This document shows positions 1 to 8,223 of a stretch of 64,000 bases of DNA, one piece after another; within the stretch, counting starts at the first letter, position 1, and every line of letters starts with the position of its first letter. The translations under genes were made by a program, and so were the position numbers. The notes beneath the pieces are model-generated. The model searched no databases. It was given only the letters and a program-made list of their open reading frames with translations, and was not told the origin of the DNA. The DNA is from an uncultured Lachnospiraceae bacterium. GTDB taxonomy: Bacteria > Bacillota > Clostridia > Lachnospirales > Lachnospiraceae. The stretch spans positions 17,575-81,574 of the forward strand of contig CAMEOT010000012.1 of NCBI GenBank assembly GCA_945929965.1, given 5' to 3'.

Positions 1-636
1 ACAGATTCTATGATCGAGGGAATGAAGCAGAGAGAAGCGGAAGTGGAGATGACACCGAAGTCCGTATCCTCCGCAACAAATCTGTATATGCCTTCTATTA
101 TGAGAGACTTTCCCGAGTTCCATTATGATGAGATGAAGAGCAGGGCGGAGAACGTGCTGACCTCTTATTTACAAAGTATTACCAGACAGAATCCGGCACT
201 TTTGTCGGAGGGAACCAAAGAATTGAAAGAACAGCTCAGACTGCGGCTGGAGATGCTGCAGAACCAGTCACAGAGGGAGAGCTTTGAGAATATACATATT
301 CACAGAACAGAGATACATCAGTACCGGAAGCAGAAGGGAAGACAGAGTATTGTCCTGCAGTCAGCGGTAGAATATATCCATGCATTGAAAGAAAACGGTA
401 AGCTCATCGGGGGCAGTGAAGAGCGGAAAGAACAGGCAAAATACAATGTGGAACTGGTCTATATCCAGGATCAGGATATGATCGAGAACCAGGAGGATGC
501 AGGTCTGGCTCTGAATTGTCCCAATTGTGGTGCACCTCTTCCCGGACTTGGAGCAAAAAAGTGTATTTATTGTGATACACCTATTGTGGAATATAATCTG
601 CGGATCTGGAATTTCAGCAGAGTGGAACAAGCATAG
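1..636 (+). CDS. Tim44-like / zinc-ribbon protein, 5' partial
   Basis: The reading frame is open from base 1, so the gene starts upstream of the window and only its C-terminal 211 codons are present. The first ~150 residues look like the Tim44-like alpha/beta fold found in several Firmicutes envelope proteins (weak, by general pattern). The last 45 residues hold a clear zinc ribbon, CPNCGAPLPG followed by CIYCDTPI. In family members these parts often follow N-terminal membrane segments, which cannot be seen here. No function is known to me. The next gene starts 19 bp downstream on the same strand, so the two may be cotranscribed. Confidence 0.6.
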   Translation, partial: TDSMIEGMKQREAEVEMTPKSVSSATNLYMPSIMRDFPEFHYDEMKSRAENVLTSYLQSITRQNPALLSEGTKELKEQLRLRLEMLQNQSQRESFENIHIHRTEIHQYRKQKGRQSIVLQSAVEYIHALKENGKLIGGSEERKEQAKYNVELVYIQDQDMIENQEDAGLALNCPNCGAPLPGLGAKKCIYCDTPIVEYNLRIWNFSRVEQA

Positions 637-655
637 AGAAGGCTGAGAGGGCTGT

Positions 656-3490
656 ATGAACGAAAAAATAATGGTGTTAGAAAACAACAAAGACATAGAC
701 AGACGGCTGGAGGAAACAACGAAGGAGCTGCAACGGGAACGGGAAAAACTGATGGCTGTGATCCGGATGTCCGGAGATCTGATCTTTGAATATGATATTG
801 CAAAGGATCAAATGCATTATGCCGGTCCGGAAGAAGGCAGTCTGTATTGCGAAAAGATCACGGAAGGGTACACAGAGCAGCTTCTTAGGGAAGTGGACAA
901 CCGCACGGATGTAGTGGAACAGCAGCTTGCGGAAGCACTGCATAGCGGCAGTCCGGTTATTTGTATTGAACTCTGCAAGACGGATGAGGAAGGCAACCCT
1001 CACTGGATGAAGGTCATCGGACAGACTTTTTATAATGAGAAAAAAGAACCGGAACGTGTCCTGGGCAAGGTCTGTGATATTGATGCGCAGAAAAAAAAGG
1101 AAAAGGAATTACAGGAAAAATCACAAAAGGATTCTCTGACCGGACTTTTGAATCATTCCACCGTCAAGCAGCAGATCACAAACAGACTGCAGAAAATGGA
1201 ACGGGGACAGGTGGGATACCTTATTGTCCTGGATGTGGATAGCTTTAAAAAGATCAACGATACAAACGGACATCTGTTTGGTGATGCGGTATTGTGTTCT
1301 TTTGCGGATGAAATGAATAAATTGTTTCCTAAGGCGCTGAAAGGCAGGATCGGAGGAGACGAGTTCGTGTGCTATGTAGAGGATATGCCAAGAGAGGAAT
1401 TGGAAGAGAAGCTTGGACAGTTGAATCACTGTATGTCTGACCGTTATGATGATGATAAAACGGGACTGCATATCTCCTGCAGCCTGGGAGCTGCGGTTAC
1501 GGATGGAACAGTGACAGACTATAATCTGCTGTTCCAGTGGGCAGATGCAGCCTTATATCAGGTGAAGAGCCGGGAAAAGGGCGCTTATGATCTTCTGGAG
1601 GTCAAGGAGGGGGTGGCATTGCCCGGCCAAAGCTACCTGGACAGTGAAGAGAACAAAGAGGACGAGATCGTTCACAAGGAGGCGCAGTTCGAGAGTGAGG
1701 AAGATCTGGTGCTGTTCTGCGTGGATCTGTTGGAAAATGTTTCGAATCTGACCAGTGCCCTGAAGGTGATCAGTGAACGTACCTGCAGTTTTTTCAATAT
1801 TGATGATATGATATGTTTGGAAGTAAATGAGGCAGGACCGTCGATCTGTTATCAATGGAATCGTGAGGAAAAGGAAAATTTTGTCCAAAGATTACTGCAT
1901 CCGGGAGTATTTGAATGGGACCGGATCCGGAAACGTGCAGACGAATCCGGCACCGCAATTTACAGACAGTCTGAGACTCCGGATATCTACAAAGAAGAAG
2001 CGGAGTCTGTGATGATCGTAATGTCTACCGCTGCGAAGGGGTTAAAGGCCAGTGTTATCTTCTCGGACCGCCATACAGACAGAACATGGGAAGAGGAGAA
2101 AAATGCCCTGTGTAAAATCTCCCATCAGATATTCAACAGACTTCGCAAACTGAAAAATGCAGAAAAAGATCAAAGGGAACTGAACCGAAAGCTGAATTAT
2201 GATGCTCTGACCGGACTGCCGGTGTACAATAAGTTCGTAGACAAATTAGAAGCCTATATGGCAGTGAATGGTAAGACCGGATTATTTTTTGTGTCTTCTG
2301 ATTTTTCTAATTTCCAGTATGTGAATGAGATGTATGGCTACGAGGTAGGCGACCGTATCCTGCATGACTTTGCCGTGGCATTACAGGAAAAATGCCAGGA
2401 AGGAGTATTGTTCTGTCGTGTAACCTCCGATCACTTTGTTGGTGTGTTGAAGGAAGACTGCGTGGAGGATGCCAGAGAGGTGTATCTGGCGTTTACGAAT
2501 TCTTTTGTGAAGAGGATCAACAGCCGGTATGATCAGTGTAATCTGGTCATTGCCACCGGTTTGTATGAGATCACGGAGAATGACTGGTCGGTATCTTCCA
2601 TGATGGATAACGCCAATGAGGCCAGAAAACAATGCAAGACGCAGAAGGTAGACAGTGCCGTAGAAATTTACACGGACAAGATCCGCAGCGATTTGGAGAA
2701 TACCAGAGCAATTGTATCCGGAATGGTAAGCGCCTACAATAATAAAGAATTCCATGCATATCTCCAGCCTAAGGTGTCTCTTCATACCGGAAAAATAGTG
2801 GGAGCGGAAGCACTGGTGCGCTGGATAAAAGCGGATGGAACCATGGTGATGCCTGGAAAGTTTATAGATATTTTTGAGAGAAATGGGTTTATTACCAAGG
2901 TGGATTTCGCCATTCTGGATCAGGTCATGGAATATTTGCGTGATGCCCTGGCCCAGGGAGAAGAAGTGGTGCCGATCTCTGTTAACTTTTCCAGACGTCA
3001 CAATGAATATGCGGATTTTGTGCCGAATATCTTAAAGCGCCTGAAAGACTATAAGGTACCCAGCGACCTGCTGGAGGTGGAAGTGACGGAGTCGGTATTT
3101 ATGTCAGATCTGAATAAGCTGACCAATAATCTGGAACACCTCAGGGACAGAGGCGTGGAGATCTCGGTTGATGATTTCGGAAGCGGATATTCTTCGCTGA
3201 ATCTATTATCCAAGGTAGCTGTGGATACGGTCAAACTGGACAAGCAGTTCCTGGATGATACCATGAACAGCGAACGGGAAGAAGCCGCATTGACAATTAT
3301 AAAATATCTGACTAAAATGTTAAGACATCTTGGCTTCAAAGTACTGGCAGAGGGCGTGGAGACCAGTGAACAGTTGGAGATGCTCCGGTTGGCGGATTGC
3401 GATATCGTGCAGGGATATTTTTATGCAAAACCAATGCCGATCGGGGAATTCAGAACTTTTTTACAGGAATTCAATGAAAGGGATAATTAG
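656..3490 (+). CDS. PAS-GGDEF-GAF-GGDEF-EAL c-di-GMP protein
   Basis: A 944-residue predicted cytoplasmic protein for making and/or breaking the second messenger c-di-GMP; no membrane segment is visible. Domains in order: a PAS-like sensor (~35-148), a first GGDEF domain with intact GGDEF at 233-237, a GAF-like region (~345-495), a second degenerate GGDEF domain with TSDHF at the signature position (~590-594), and an EAL domain beginning with EAL at 718-720 and including DDFGSGYSSL. The first GGDEF could be an active cyclase and the EAL an active phosphodiesterase; the second GGDEF is probably regulatory. I see no RxxD inhibitory site just before the first GGDEF. The gene ends 6 bp before pcrA, so the two are probably in one operon. 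Confidence 0.93.
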   Translation: MNEKIMVLENNKDIDRRLEETTKELQREREKLMAVIRMSGDLIFEYDIAKDQMHYAGPEEGSLYCEKITEGYTEQLLREVDNRTDVVEQQLAEALHSGSPVICIELCKTDEEGNPHWMKVIGQTFYNEKKEPERVLGKVCDIDAQKKKEKELQEKSQKDSLTGLLNHSTVKQQITNRLQKMERGQVGYLIVLDVDSFKKINDTNGHLFGDAVLCSFADEMNKLFPKALKGRIGGDEFVCYVEDMPREELEEKLGQLNHCMSDRYDDDKTGLHISCSLGAAVTDGTVTDYNLLFQWADAALYQVKSREKGAYDLLEVKEGVALPGQSYLDSEENKEDEIVHKEAQFESEEDLVLFCVDLLENVSNLTSALKVISERTCSFFNIDDMICLEVNEAGPSICYQWNREEKENFVQRLLHPGVFEWDRIRKRADESGTAIYRQSETPDIYKEEAESVMIVMSTAAKGLKASVIFSDRHTDRTWEEEKNALCKISHQIFNRLRKLKNAEKDQRELNRKLNYDALTGLPVYNKFVDKLEAYMAVNGKTGLFFVSSDFSNFQYVNEMYGYEVGDRILHDFAVALQEKCQEGVLFCRVTSDHFVGVLKEDCVEDAREVYLAFTNSFVKRINSRYDQCNLVIATGLYEITENDWSVSSMMDNANEARKQCKTQKVDSAVEIYTDKIRSDLENTRAIVSGMVSAYNNKEFHAYLQPKVSLHTGKIVGAEALVRWIKADGTMVMPGKFIDIFERNGFITKVDFAILDQVMEYLRDALAQGEEVVPISVNFSRRHNEYADFVPNILKRLKDYKVPSDLLEVEVTESVFMSDLNKLTNNLEHLRDRGVEISVDDFGSGYSSLNLLSKVAVDTVKLDKQFLDDTMNSEREEAALTIIKYLTKMLRHLGFKVLAEGVETSEQLEMLRLADCDIVQGYFYAKPMPIGEFRTFLQEFNERDN

Positions 3491-3496
3491 TCATAC

Positions 3497-5881
3497 ATGA
3501 GCATTTATGATACTTTGAATAAAGAACAAAAAGAAGCGGTGCTTCATACGGAAGGACCGCTCCTTCTGTTAGCGGGTGCCGGAAGCGGCAAGACCCGTGT
3601 CCTGACTCACAGAGTGGCATATCTGATCGATGAGCTGGGAGTGAATCCATGGAACATTCTTGCCATTACCTTTACCAATAAGGCGGCGCAGGAGATGCGG
3701 GAACGTGTGGACCAGATCGCCGGTTTCGGTGCGGATCAGGTATGGGTAGCTACTTTCCATGCCACCTGTATGCGGATCCTCAGAAGACATATTGACAGAC
3801 TGGGATATGATACGAATTTTACGATCTATGATACAGACGATCAGAAGACTGTGATCAAACAGGTCTGCAAACGTCTGGACATCGACACGAAGATGTATAA
3901 GGAACGGACACTGCTGTCTGAAATATCTTCTGCCAAGGACGAACTGGTGGATGTGCGGGAATTCGAGGTCAAGTCCGTAGGCGATTATCGCAAAAGTGTG
4001 ACGGCAAAGGTATACAGAGAATATCAGGACACCCTGAAGAAGAGTAATGCACTGGATTTTGATGATATCATTGTGAAAACGGTGGAACTGTTCAAAAGCT
4101 GCCCAGAGGTACTCTATAACTATCAGGAGCGTTTCCGATACATTATGGTGGATGAGTACCAGGATACGAATACAGCACAGTTTGAACTGATCCGGCTGTT
4201 GGCGGACGGCTACCGCAATCTGTGTGTCGTGGGTGATGATGACCAGTCCATTTACAAGTTCCGTGGTGCCAATATCCGCAATATTTTAGATTTCGAGAAG
4301 GTATATCCGGATGCTAAAGTGATCAAGCTGGAGCAGAATTACCGTTCCACACAGAATATTCTGGATGCGGCAAACGCAGTGATCCGCAATAACAGAGGTC
4401 GTAAAGAGAAGGCACTGTGGACGGAAAAAGGAGCAGGCAGCCGAATACATTTCAGACAATTTGACAATGCTTATGAAGAGGCGGAATATATCGCAGACGA
4501 TATTTCCGATAAAGTGAACAAAAATGGCGTTGCCTATGCGGATTGTGCAGTACTGTACCGTACCAATGCCCAGTCCAGACTTTTAGAAGAACGTATGGTG
4601 GTGGAAGGAATTCCCTATCATGTGGTAGGCGGTGTGAACTTCTATGCCAGACAGGAGATCCGGGACATTCTGGCGTATTTAAAGACCATTGATAACGGCA
4701 GGGATGAAGTGGCTCTGCGCAGAATCATCAATGTGCCGAAACGAAGCATCGGTGCAGCATCACTGGAAAAAGTGGCGGATTATGCGCAGATGAAGGATAT
4801 CACATTATTTGATGCATTGTGCGAGGCAGACCAGATCCGGGGATTGGGAAGAGCGGAAGCAAAGATCCGTGGATTCGTCAATCTGATCGAAGTGCTGCGC
4901 AGCGGATTGTCCTCCTATACACTGCCGGATCTGATCAAGTCTTTATTAGAACGGATCGATTATGCGGAATATCTGCGGGATCAGGATGAGGAATCCGCCG
5001 AGGACCGTCTCGGGAATGTGGATGAACTGATCACCAAGGCAGCGGTCTACGAAGAGACCCACGATGAGCCTTCTCTGTCGGAGTTTTTGGAAGAGATCAT
5101 GCTGGTAGCGGATATTGATAATGTGGAGGATGGTGATAACAGAGTGCTTTTGATGACTCTGCACAGTGCCAAAGGTCTGGAATTCCCGGTGGTCTATCTC
5201 GCCGGCATGGAGGATGGACTATTCCCCAGCTTGATGACGATCGCGTCCGATGACCCGTTGGAGATCGAGGAAGAGAGACGACTGGCTTATGTGGGAATCA
5301 CCAGAGCCAAGGAGGATCTGACGCTGACCTGTGCCAGAAGCAGAATGCTTCGCGGTGAGACTCAGTACAATCCAGTGAGCCGTTTTGTGCGGGAGATCCC
5401 GAAGGAACTTATGGATAATACCCTGCCGCAAAACAGAAGATACCGGGACGATGATCTGGAGGATTTTCAGGCGAGAAGAGCCAATGAGGCAGCCCTTCGT
5501 GCCATGGGACTGGAAGCGATTGCAACTCCCCGGTCCGGAAACGGTTCGGGCAGCGGCTTCGGAGGCTTTGGCAATACGGGATTTGATCCAAGACCCAAGG
5601 CAACCTTGAAGCCACGCGTTACGGCAAAAGCAGACAAACCTTATATTTCCAAGGGGATCAATGGACTCAACCAGCTGGCGGGACTGCAGAAGGGAACGGA
5701 ATTCAAGGCACCGGATGCACTGGACTATACGGTAGGAGACAGAGTACGTCATATCAAATACGGTGAGGGCACGGTATTAAATATCGCAAGAGAACCCAGG
5801 GACTATAAAGTCACGGTGGAATTCGACCAGGCGGGGCAGAAGATCATGTATGCATCTTTTGCCAAGTTAAAACAGGTATAG
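3497..5881 (+). CDS. pcrA: ATP-dependent DNA helicase PcrA/UvrD
   Basis: Superfamily 1A 3'-to-5' helicase of 794 residues, a normal length for PcrA. Residues 27-33 are the Walker A motif GAGSGKT. Motif II is seen as VDEYQDTN, then GDDDQSIYKFRGA, QNYRST, and the late motif VTYVGITRAKEDL-like segment reads LAYVGITRAKEDL. The C-terminal ~60 residues (GDRVRHIKYGEGTV) match the Tudor-like tail that in PcrA contacts RNA polymerase. The gly/ser-rich linker near 680-700 is typical. It works in repair and in clearing replication-transcription conflicts. Start chosen at the ATG 6 bp after the upstream stop, because it gives the canonical N-terminus. Confidence 0.97.
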   Translation: MSIYDTLNKEQKEAVLHTEGPLLLLAGAGSGKTRVLTHRVAYLIDELGVNPWNILAITFTNKAAQEMRERVDQIAGFGADQVWVATFHATCMRILRRHIDRLGYDTNFTIYDTDDQKTVIKQVCKRLDIDTKMYKERTLLSEISSAKDELVDVREFEVKSVGDYRKSVTAKVYREYQDTLKKSNALDFDDIIVKTVELFKSCPEVLYNYQERFRYIMVDEYQDTNTAQFELIRLLADGYRNLCVVGDDDQSIYKFRGANIRNILDFEKVYPDAKVIKLEQNYRSTQNILDAANAVIRNNRGRKEKALWTEKGAGSRIHFRQFDNAYEEAEYIADDISDKVNKNGVAYADCAVLYRTNAQSRLLEERMVVEGIPYHVVGGVNFYARQEIRDILAYLKTIDNGRDEVALRRIINVPKRSIGAASLEKVADYAQMKDITLFDALCEADQIRGLGRAEAKIRGFVNLIEVLRSGLSSYTLPDLIKSLLERIDYAEYLRDQDEESAEDRLGNVDELITKAAVYEETHDEPSLSEFLEEIMLVADIDNVEDGDNRVLLMTLHSAKGLEFPVVYLAGMEDGLFPSLMTIASDDPLEIEEERRLAYVGITRAKEDLTLTCARSRMLRGETQYNPVSRFVREIPKELMDNTLPQNRRYRDDDLEDFQARRANEAALRAMGLEAIATPRSGNGSGSGFGGFGNTGFDPRPKATLKPRVTAKADKPYISKGINGLNQLAGLQKGTEFKAPDALDYTVGDRVRHIKYGEGTVLNIAREPRDYKVTVEFDQAGQKIMYASFAKLKQV

Positions 5882-5884
5882 TAT

Positions 5885-5912
5885 TTTTCACGAAAATATG
5901 GTATCATATAAG
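5885..5912 (+). promoter_or_regulatory. Candidate promoter for the small acidic protein gene
   Basis: TTTTCA at 5885-5890 and TATAAG at 5907-5912 are separated by 16 bp. An alternative extended -10 (TGGTATCAT) overlaps it. It lies right after the pcrA stop. The match to consensus is modest. Confidence 0.35.
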
Positions 5913-5932
5913 GGGATGAAAACAATTGCTTT

Positions 5933-5956
5933 GCATCCGGAGAAACGCCCGGATGC
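5933..5956 (+). other. 5' UTR hairpin
   Basis: GCATCCGG (5933-5940) and CCGGATGC (5949-5956) form a perfect 8-bp stem with an 8-nt loop, 20 bp upstream of the small membrane protein start. No U-tract follows, so it is unlikely to be a terminator. Confidence 0.5.
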
Positions 5957-5976
5957 CGGAAAGGCAGGTAAATAAT

Positions 5977-6276
5977 ATGAACAAAATCGAAAATCTGGTA
6001 GATCTTGACAAATTAAACGAACTGAAGATCAGCGAACTGAAGAAGCTTAATAAGCTCCTGGGTAAGGAAGTGGAAGAGAAGAAGGAGTGCAATGTCCTGT
6101 TATGGGTACTGGCGATCATCGGTGCCGTAGCAGCTGTTGCAGCCGTAGCTTATGCCGTATATCGTTTCTTCTTTGCGCAGGATTATCTGGAAGACTTCGA
6201 GGATGATTTCGAAGACGAAGCAGATGACGTGGAAGAGGATGACGACGACTTCTTCGAGGATGAAGGAGAGAACTAA
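5977..6276 (+). CDS. Small acidic single-pass membrane protein
   Basis: A 99-residue protein of unknown function. The first ~45 residues are charged and Leu/Lys-rich (possible coiled coil), then one transmembrane helix (about LLWVLAIIGAVAAVAAVAYA), then a strongly acidic tail of about 30 residues dominated by Asp and Glu. The frame extends upstream to a TTG at 5926, but the ATG at 5977 follows an AGG-containing site and begins the natural-looking protein. It ends 3 bp before the rRNA methyltransferase gene. Similar small proteins with an acidic tail are common in Lachnospiraceae, but I know of no role for them. Confidence 0.75.
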   Translation: MNKIENLVDLDKLNELKISELKKLNKLLGKEVEEKKECNVLLWVLAIIGAVAAVAAVAYAVYRFFFAQDYLEDFEDDFEDEADDVEEDDDDFFEDEGEN

Positions 6277-6279
6277 CCC

Positions 6280-7716
6280 ATGAAAAAAGGACAGGTATAT
6301 GAAGGAACTGTTGTAAGGGTCGATTTTCCCAACAAAGGGATCGTCTGTGTGGGAGAAGAGACTGCAGTAGTCAAGAACAGCCTGCCCGGACAGGAAGTCA
6401 AGTTCTCAGTGAATAAAGTACGCAAAGGGAAGGCGGAAGGAAGGCTTTTAGAGGTGACGGAGAAGTCACCTTTAGAAACAGGTCGGACGTGTTCCCTTTT
6501 TGGGTCGTGCGGCGGATGCACCTATCTGTCTCTTCCCTATGAAGAACAGCTGAAGGTCAAAGAAGAACAGGTAAAACACCTGCTGGACAGCGTGTTAAAT
6601 AAACAGGAAGAACCCTGGACATTTGAAGGCATCAAGGGCAGCCCGAAGGCTTATGAATACCGCAATAAGATGGAATTTTCCTTCGGAGACGAGTACAAGG
6701 ACGGACCGCTGGCACTGGGCATGCATAAGAGAGGCAGCTTCTATGACATTGTGACCGTAGCGGACTGTGAGATCGTGGATGCGGATTACCGCCTGATCTT
6801 ACAGACAGTGAGAGATTATTTTGCCCGGGCGAAGGTAAGCTTTTTCCACAGAATGTGCCATGAGGGGTACTTACGGCACCTGCTGGTACGTAAGGCATCC
6901 CGCACCGGAGAGATTCTGGTGGCACTGGTGACGACATCCCAGGATCCATGGCAGGGAGAGACGGCGGTGAAAGGAAGCTTGAATGCCTTGGATGCGGATA
7001 CGCTGATCGCAGGATTTAAGGAGATGCTGCTTTCCCTGGAACAGGATGGGAAGCTTTCCGGCAAATTTGCCGGAATCCTACATATCACCAATGATTCCAT
7101 CGCAGATGTAGTGCAGAGTGACCACACGGAGCTGTTATACGGACAGGAGTATTTTTATGAGGAATTGCTGGGTTTGAAATTCAAGATCTCCACATTCTCC
7201 TTTTTCCAGACCAACTCTTACAGTGCGGAGGTACTGTACCAGACGGCGAGAGATTATGTGGGCGACCTGGGCGGCAGCGACAAGACCGTGTTCGACCTAT
7301 ACAGCGGCACCGGCACTATCGCACAGCTCATGGCACCGGCCGCCGGGAAAGTCATCGGTGTGGAGATCGTGGAGGAAGCCGTGGAGGCAGCGAAGAAAAA
7401 CGCTGCAGCCAACGGACTGGATAACTGTGAATTCATTGCCGGAGATGTATTGAAAGTACTGGATGAAGTGGAAGAGAAGCCAGACATGATCATCTTAGAC
7501 CCCCCCAGAGATGGCATCCACCCCAAAGCACTGCCGAAAATTATAAAATATGGTGTGGATCATATCGTCTACATCTCCTGCAAACCCACCAGCCTCGTGA
7601 GAAATCTGGAGGTATTCTTAGAGAATGGCTACCGCGTGGACAAAGCCGTTGCCGTGGATCAGTTCCCCTGGACCGCAAATGTCGAGACGGTGTGCCTGTT
7701 GACGAGGAAAAAATAG
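6280..7716 (+). CDS. rlmD: 23S rRNA (uracil-5-)-methyltransferase, RlmD/TrmA family
   Basis: Predicted SAM-dependent enzyme making 5-methyluridine in 23S rRNA. Residues 1-~60 form a TRAM RNA-binding domain. A cysteine cluster CSLFGSCGGC near residue 70 resembles the iron-sulfur ligands of the family. The Rossmann motif is FDLYSGTGTIAQL, followed by the DPPRDGIHPKAL motif and the catalytic-cysteine motif YISCKPTSLVRNL. Length (478) is typical. Firmicutes enzymes of this family can modify U747, U1939 or both, so the exact target is not decided by sequence. A good terminator follows. Confidence 0.93.
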   Translation: MKKGQVYEGTVVRVDFPNKGIVCVGEETAVVKNSLPGQEVKFSVNKVRKGKAEGRLLEVTEKSPLETGRTCSLFGSCGGCTYLSLPYEEQLKVKEEQVKHLLDSVLNKQEEPWTFEGIKGSPKAYEYRNKMEFSFGDEYKDGPLALGMHKRGSFYDIVTVADCEIVDADYRLILQTVRDYFARAKVSFFHRMCHEGYLRHLLVRKASRTGEILVALVTTSQDPWQGETAVKGSLNALDADTLIAGFKEMLLSLEQDGKLSGKFAGILHITNDSIADVVQSDHTELLYGQEYFYEELLGLKFKISTFSFFQTNSYSAEVLYQTARDYVGDLGGSDKTVFDLYSGTGTIAQLMAPAAGKVIGVEIVEEAVEAAKKNAAANGLDNCEFIAGDVLKVLDEVEEKPDMIILDPPRDGIHPKALPKIIKYGVDHIVYISCKPTSLVRNLEVFLENGYRVDKAVAVDQFPWTANVETVCLLTRKK

Positions 7717-7737
7717 TAAAGAGAATATAGGAATGAG

Positions 7738-7765
7738 AAGGAATCGAGAGATCGGTTCCTTTTTT
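7738..7765 (+). terminator. Rho-independent terminator after the methyltransferase
   Basis: Stem AAGGAATCGA / TCGGTTCCTT (one G-U pair) with a GAGA loop, followed by six T. Confidence 0.85.
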
Positions 7766-7796
7766 ATGCTTAAAATTAATTGATGACAAAATCAAA

Positions 7797-7825
7797 TTGA
7801 CATAGAGAAGCTTGATTGATATGAT
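7797..7825 (+). promoter_or_regulatory. Promoter of the HTH/ORF6N island
   Basis: Perfect TTGACA (7797-7802), 17-bp spacer, then TATGAT (7820-7825), 40 bp upstream of the HTH gene start. Confidence 0.65.
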
Positions 7826-7864
7826 ATAGACAAAATGAAAATGGCATATTGGAGGAACATTGAG

Positions 7865-8143
7865 ATGGATAAAGTTATAAATATTGAAGAGGCATTAAAA
7901 AGAATCGAGGAGTTGGAAAAAGAGAATGCAGAACTTCGGGAGGAATTAGAGTATTACAGAAATCGTAAGTTAAGTGGTCGTCAGAAACATAACGCCAAGT
8001 GGATGGCAATTTATAATGATTTTGTTGTTGGGTTTGAGAGCGGCATGACAATGGTAGAAATTGCGAAGCGGAACAATGTCAGTGAGAGGACGATTTATAG
8101 GTATAAAGCGTATTATGACAAACTGAGGGAAAAAGAGGAATAG
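7865..8143 (+). CDS. Small coiled-coil / helix-turn-helix protein
   Basis: A 92-residue protein. Residues 5-32 are a charged heptad-like segment rich in Glu, Lys and Leu (coiled coil, possible dimerisation). The C-terminal half carries a resolvase-type helix-turn-helix: MTMVEIAKRNNVSERTIYRY. It is probably a DNA-binding accessory protein. ATG 7865 is preferred over the ATG at 7835 because TGGAGGAA lies just upstream. The stop codon abuts a perfect 30-bp palindrome, a plausible binding site. Base composition is AT-rich compared with the flanking housekeeping genes, which suggests transfer. Confidence 0.75.
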   Translation: MDKVINIEEALKRIEELEKENAELREELEYYRNRKLSGRQKHNAKWMAIYNDFVVGFESGMTMVEIAKRNNVSERTIYRYKAYYDKLREKEE

Positions 8144-8172
8144 ACCATTTTACTGACGTCAGTAAAATGGTC
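8143..8172. repeat. Perfect 30-bp palindrome
   Basis: GACCATTTTACTGAC is followed directly by its exact reverse complement, with no spacer. It begins on the last base of the HTH stop codon and lies between the HTH and ORF6N genes. No U-tract follows, so it is more likely a protein-binding or recombination site than a terminator. Confidence 0.85.
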
Positions 8173-8183
8173 ATATGAGAATT

Positions 8184-8208
8184 GCGGACGATTTTTTTGA
8201 CCGCAAAT
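8184..8208. repeat. Upstream copy of the GACCGCAAAT element
   Basis: The 16-mer TTTTTTGACCGCAAAT (8193-8208) recurs exactly inside the ORF6N gene (8460-8475). Here it sits just upstream of the gene's ribosome site, and TTGCGG...CCGCAA forms a short inverted repeat. Confidence 0.6.
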
Positions 8209-8223
8209 GGATGGAGGAGTTCT

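Noticed and set aside
8143..8172. Rho-independent terminator
   Set aside because: The palindrome has no loop and no following T-run.
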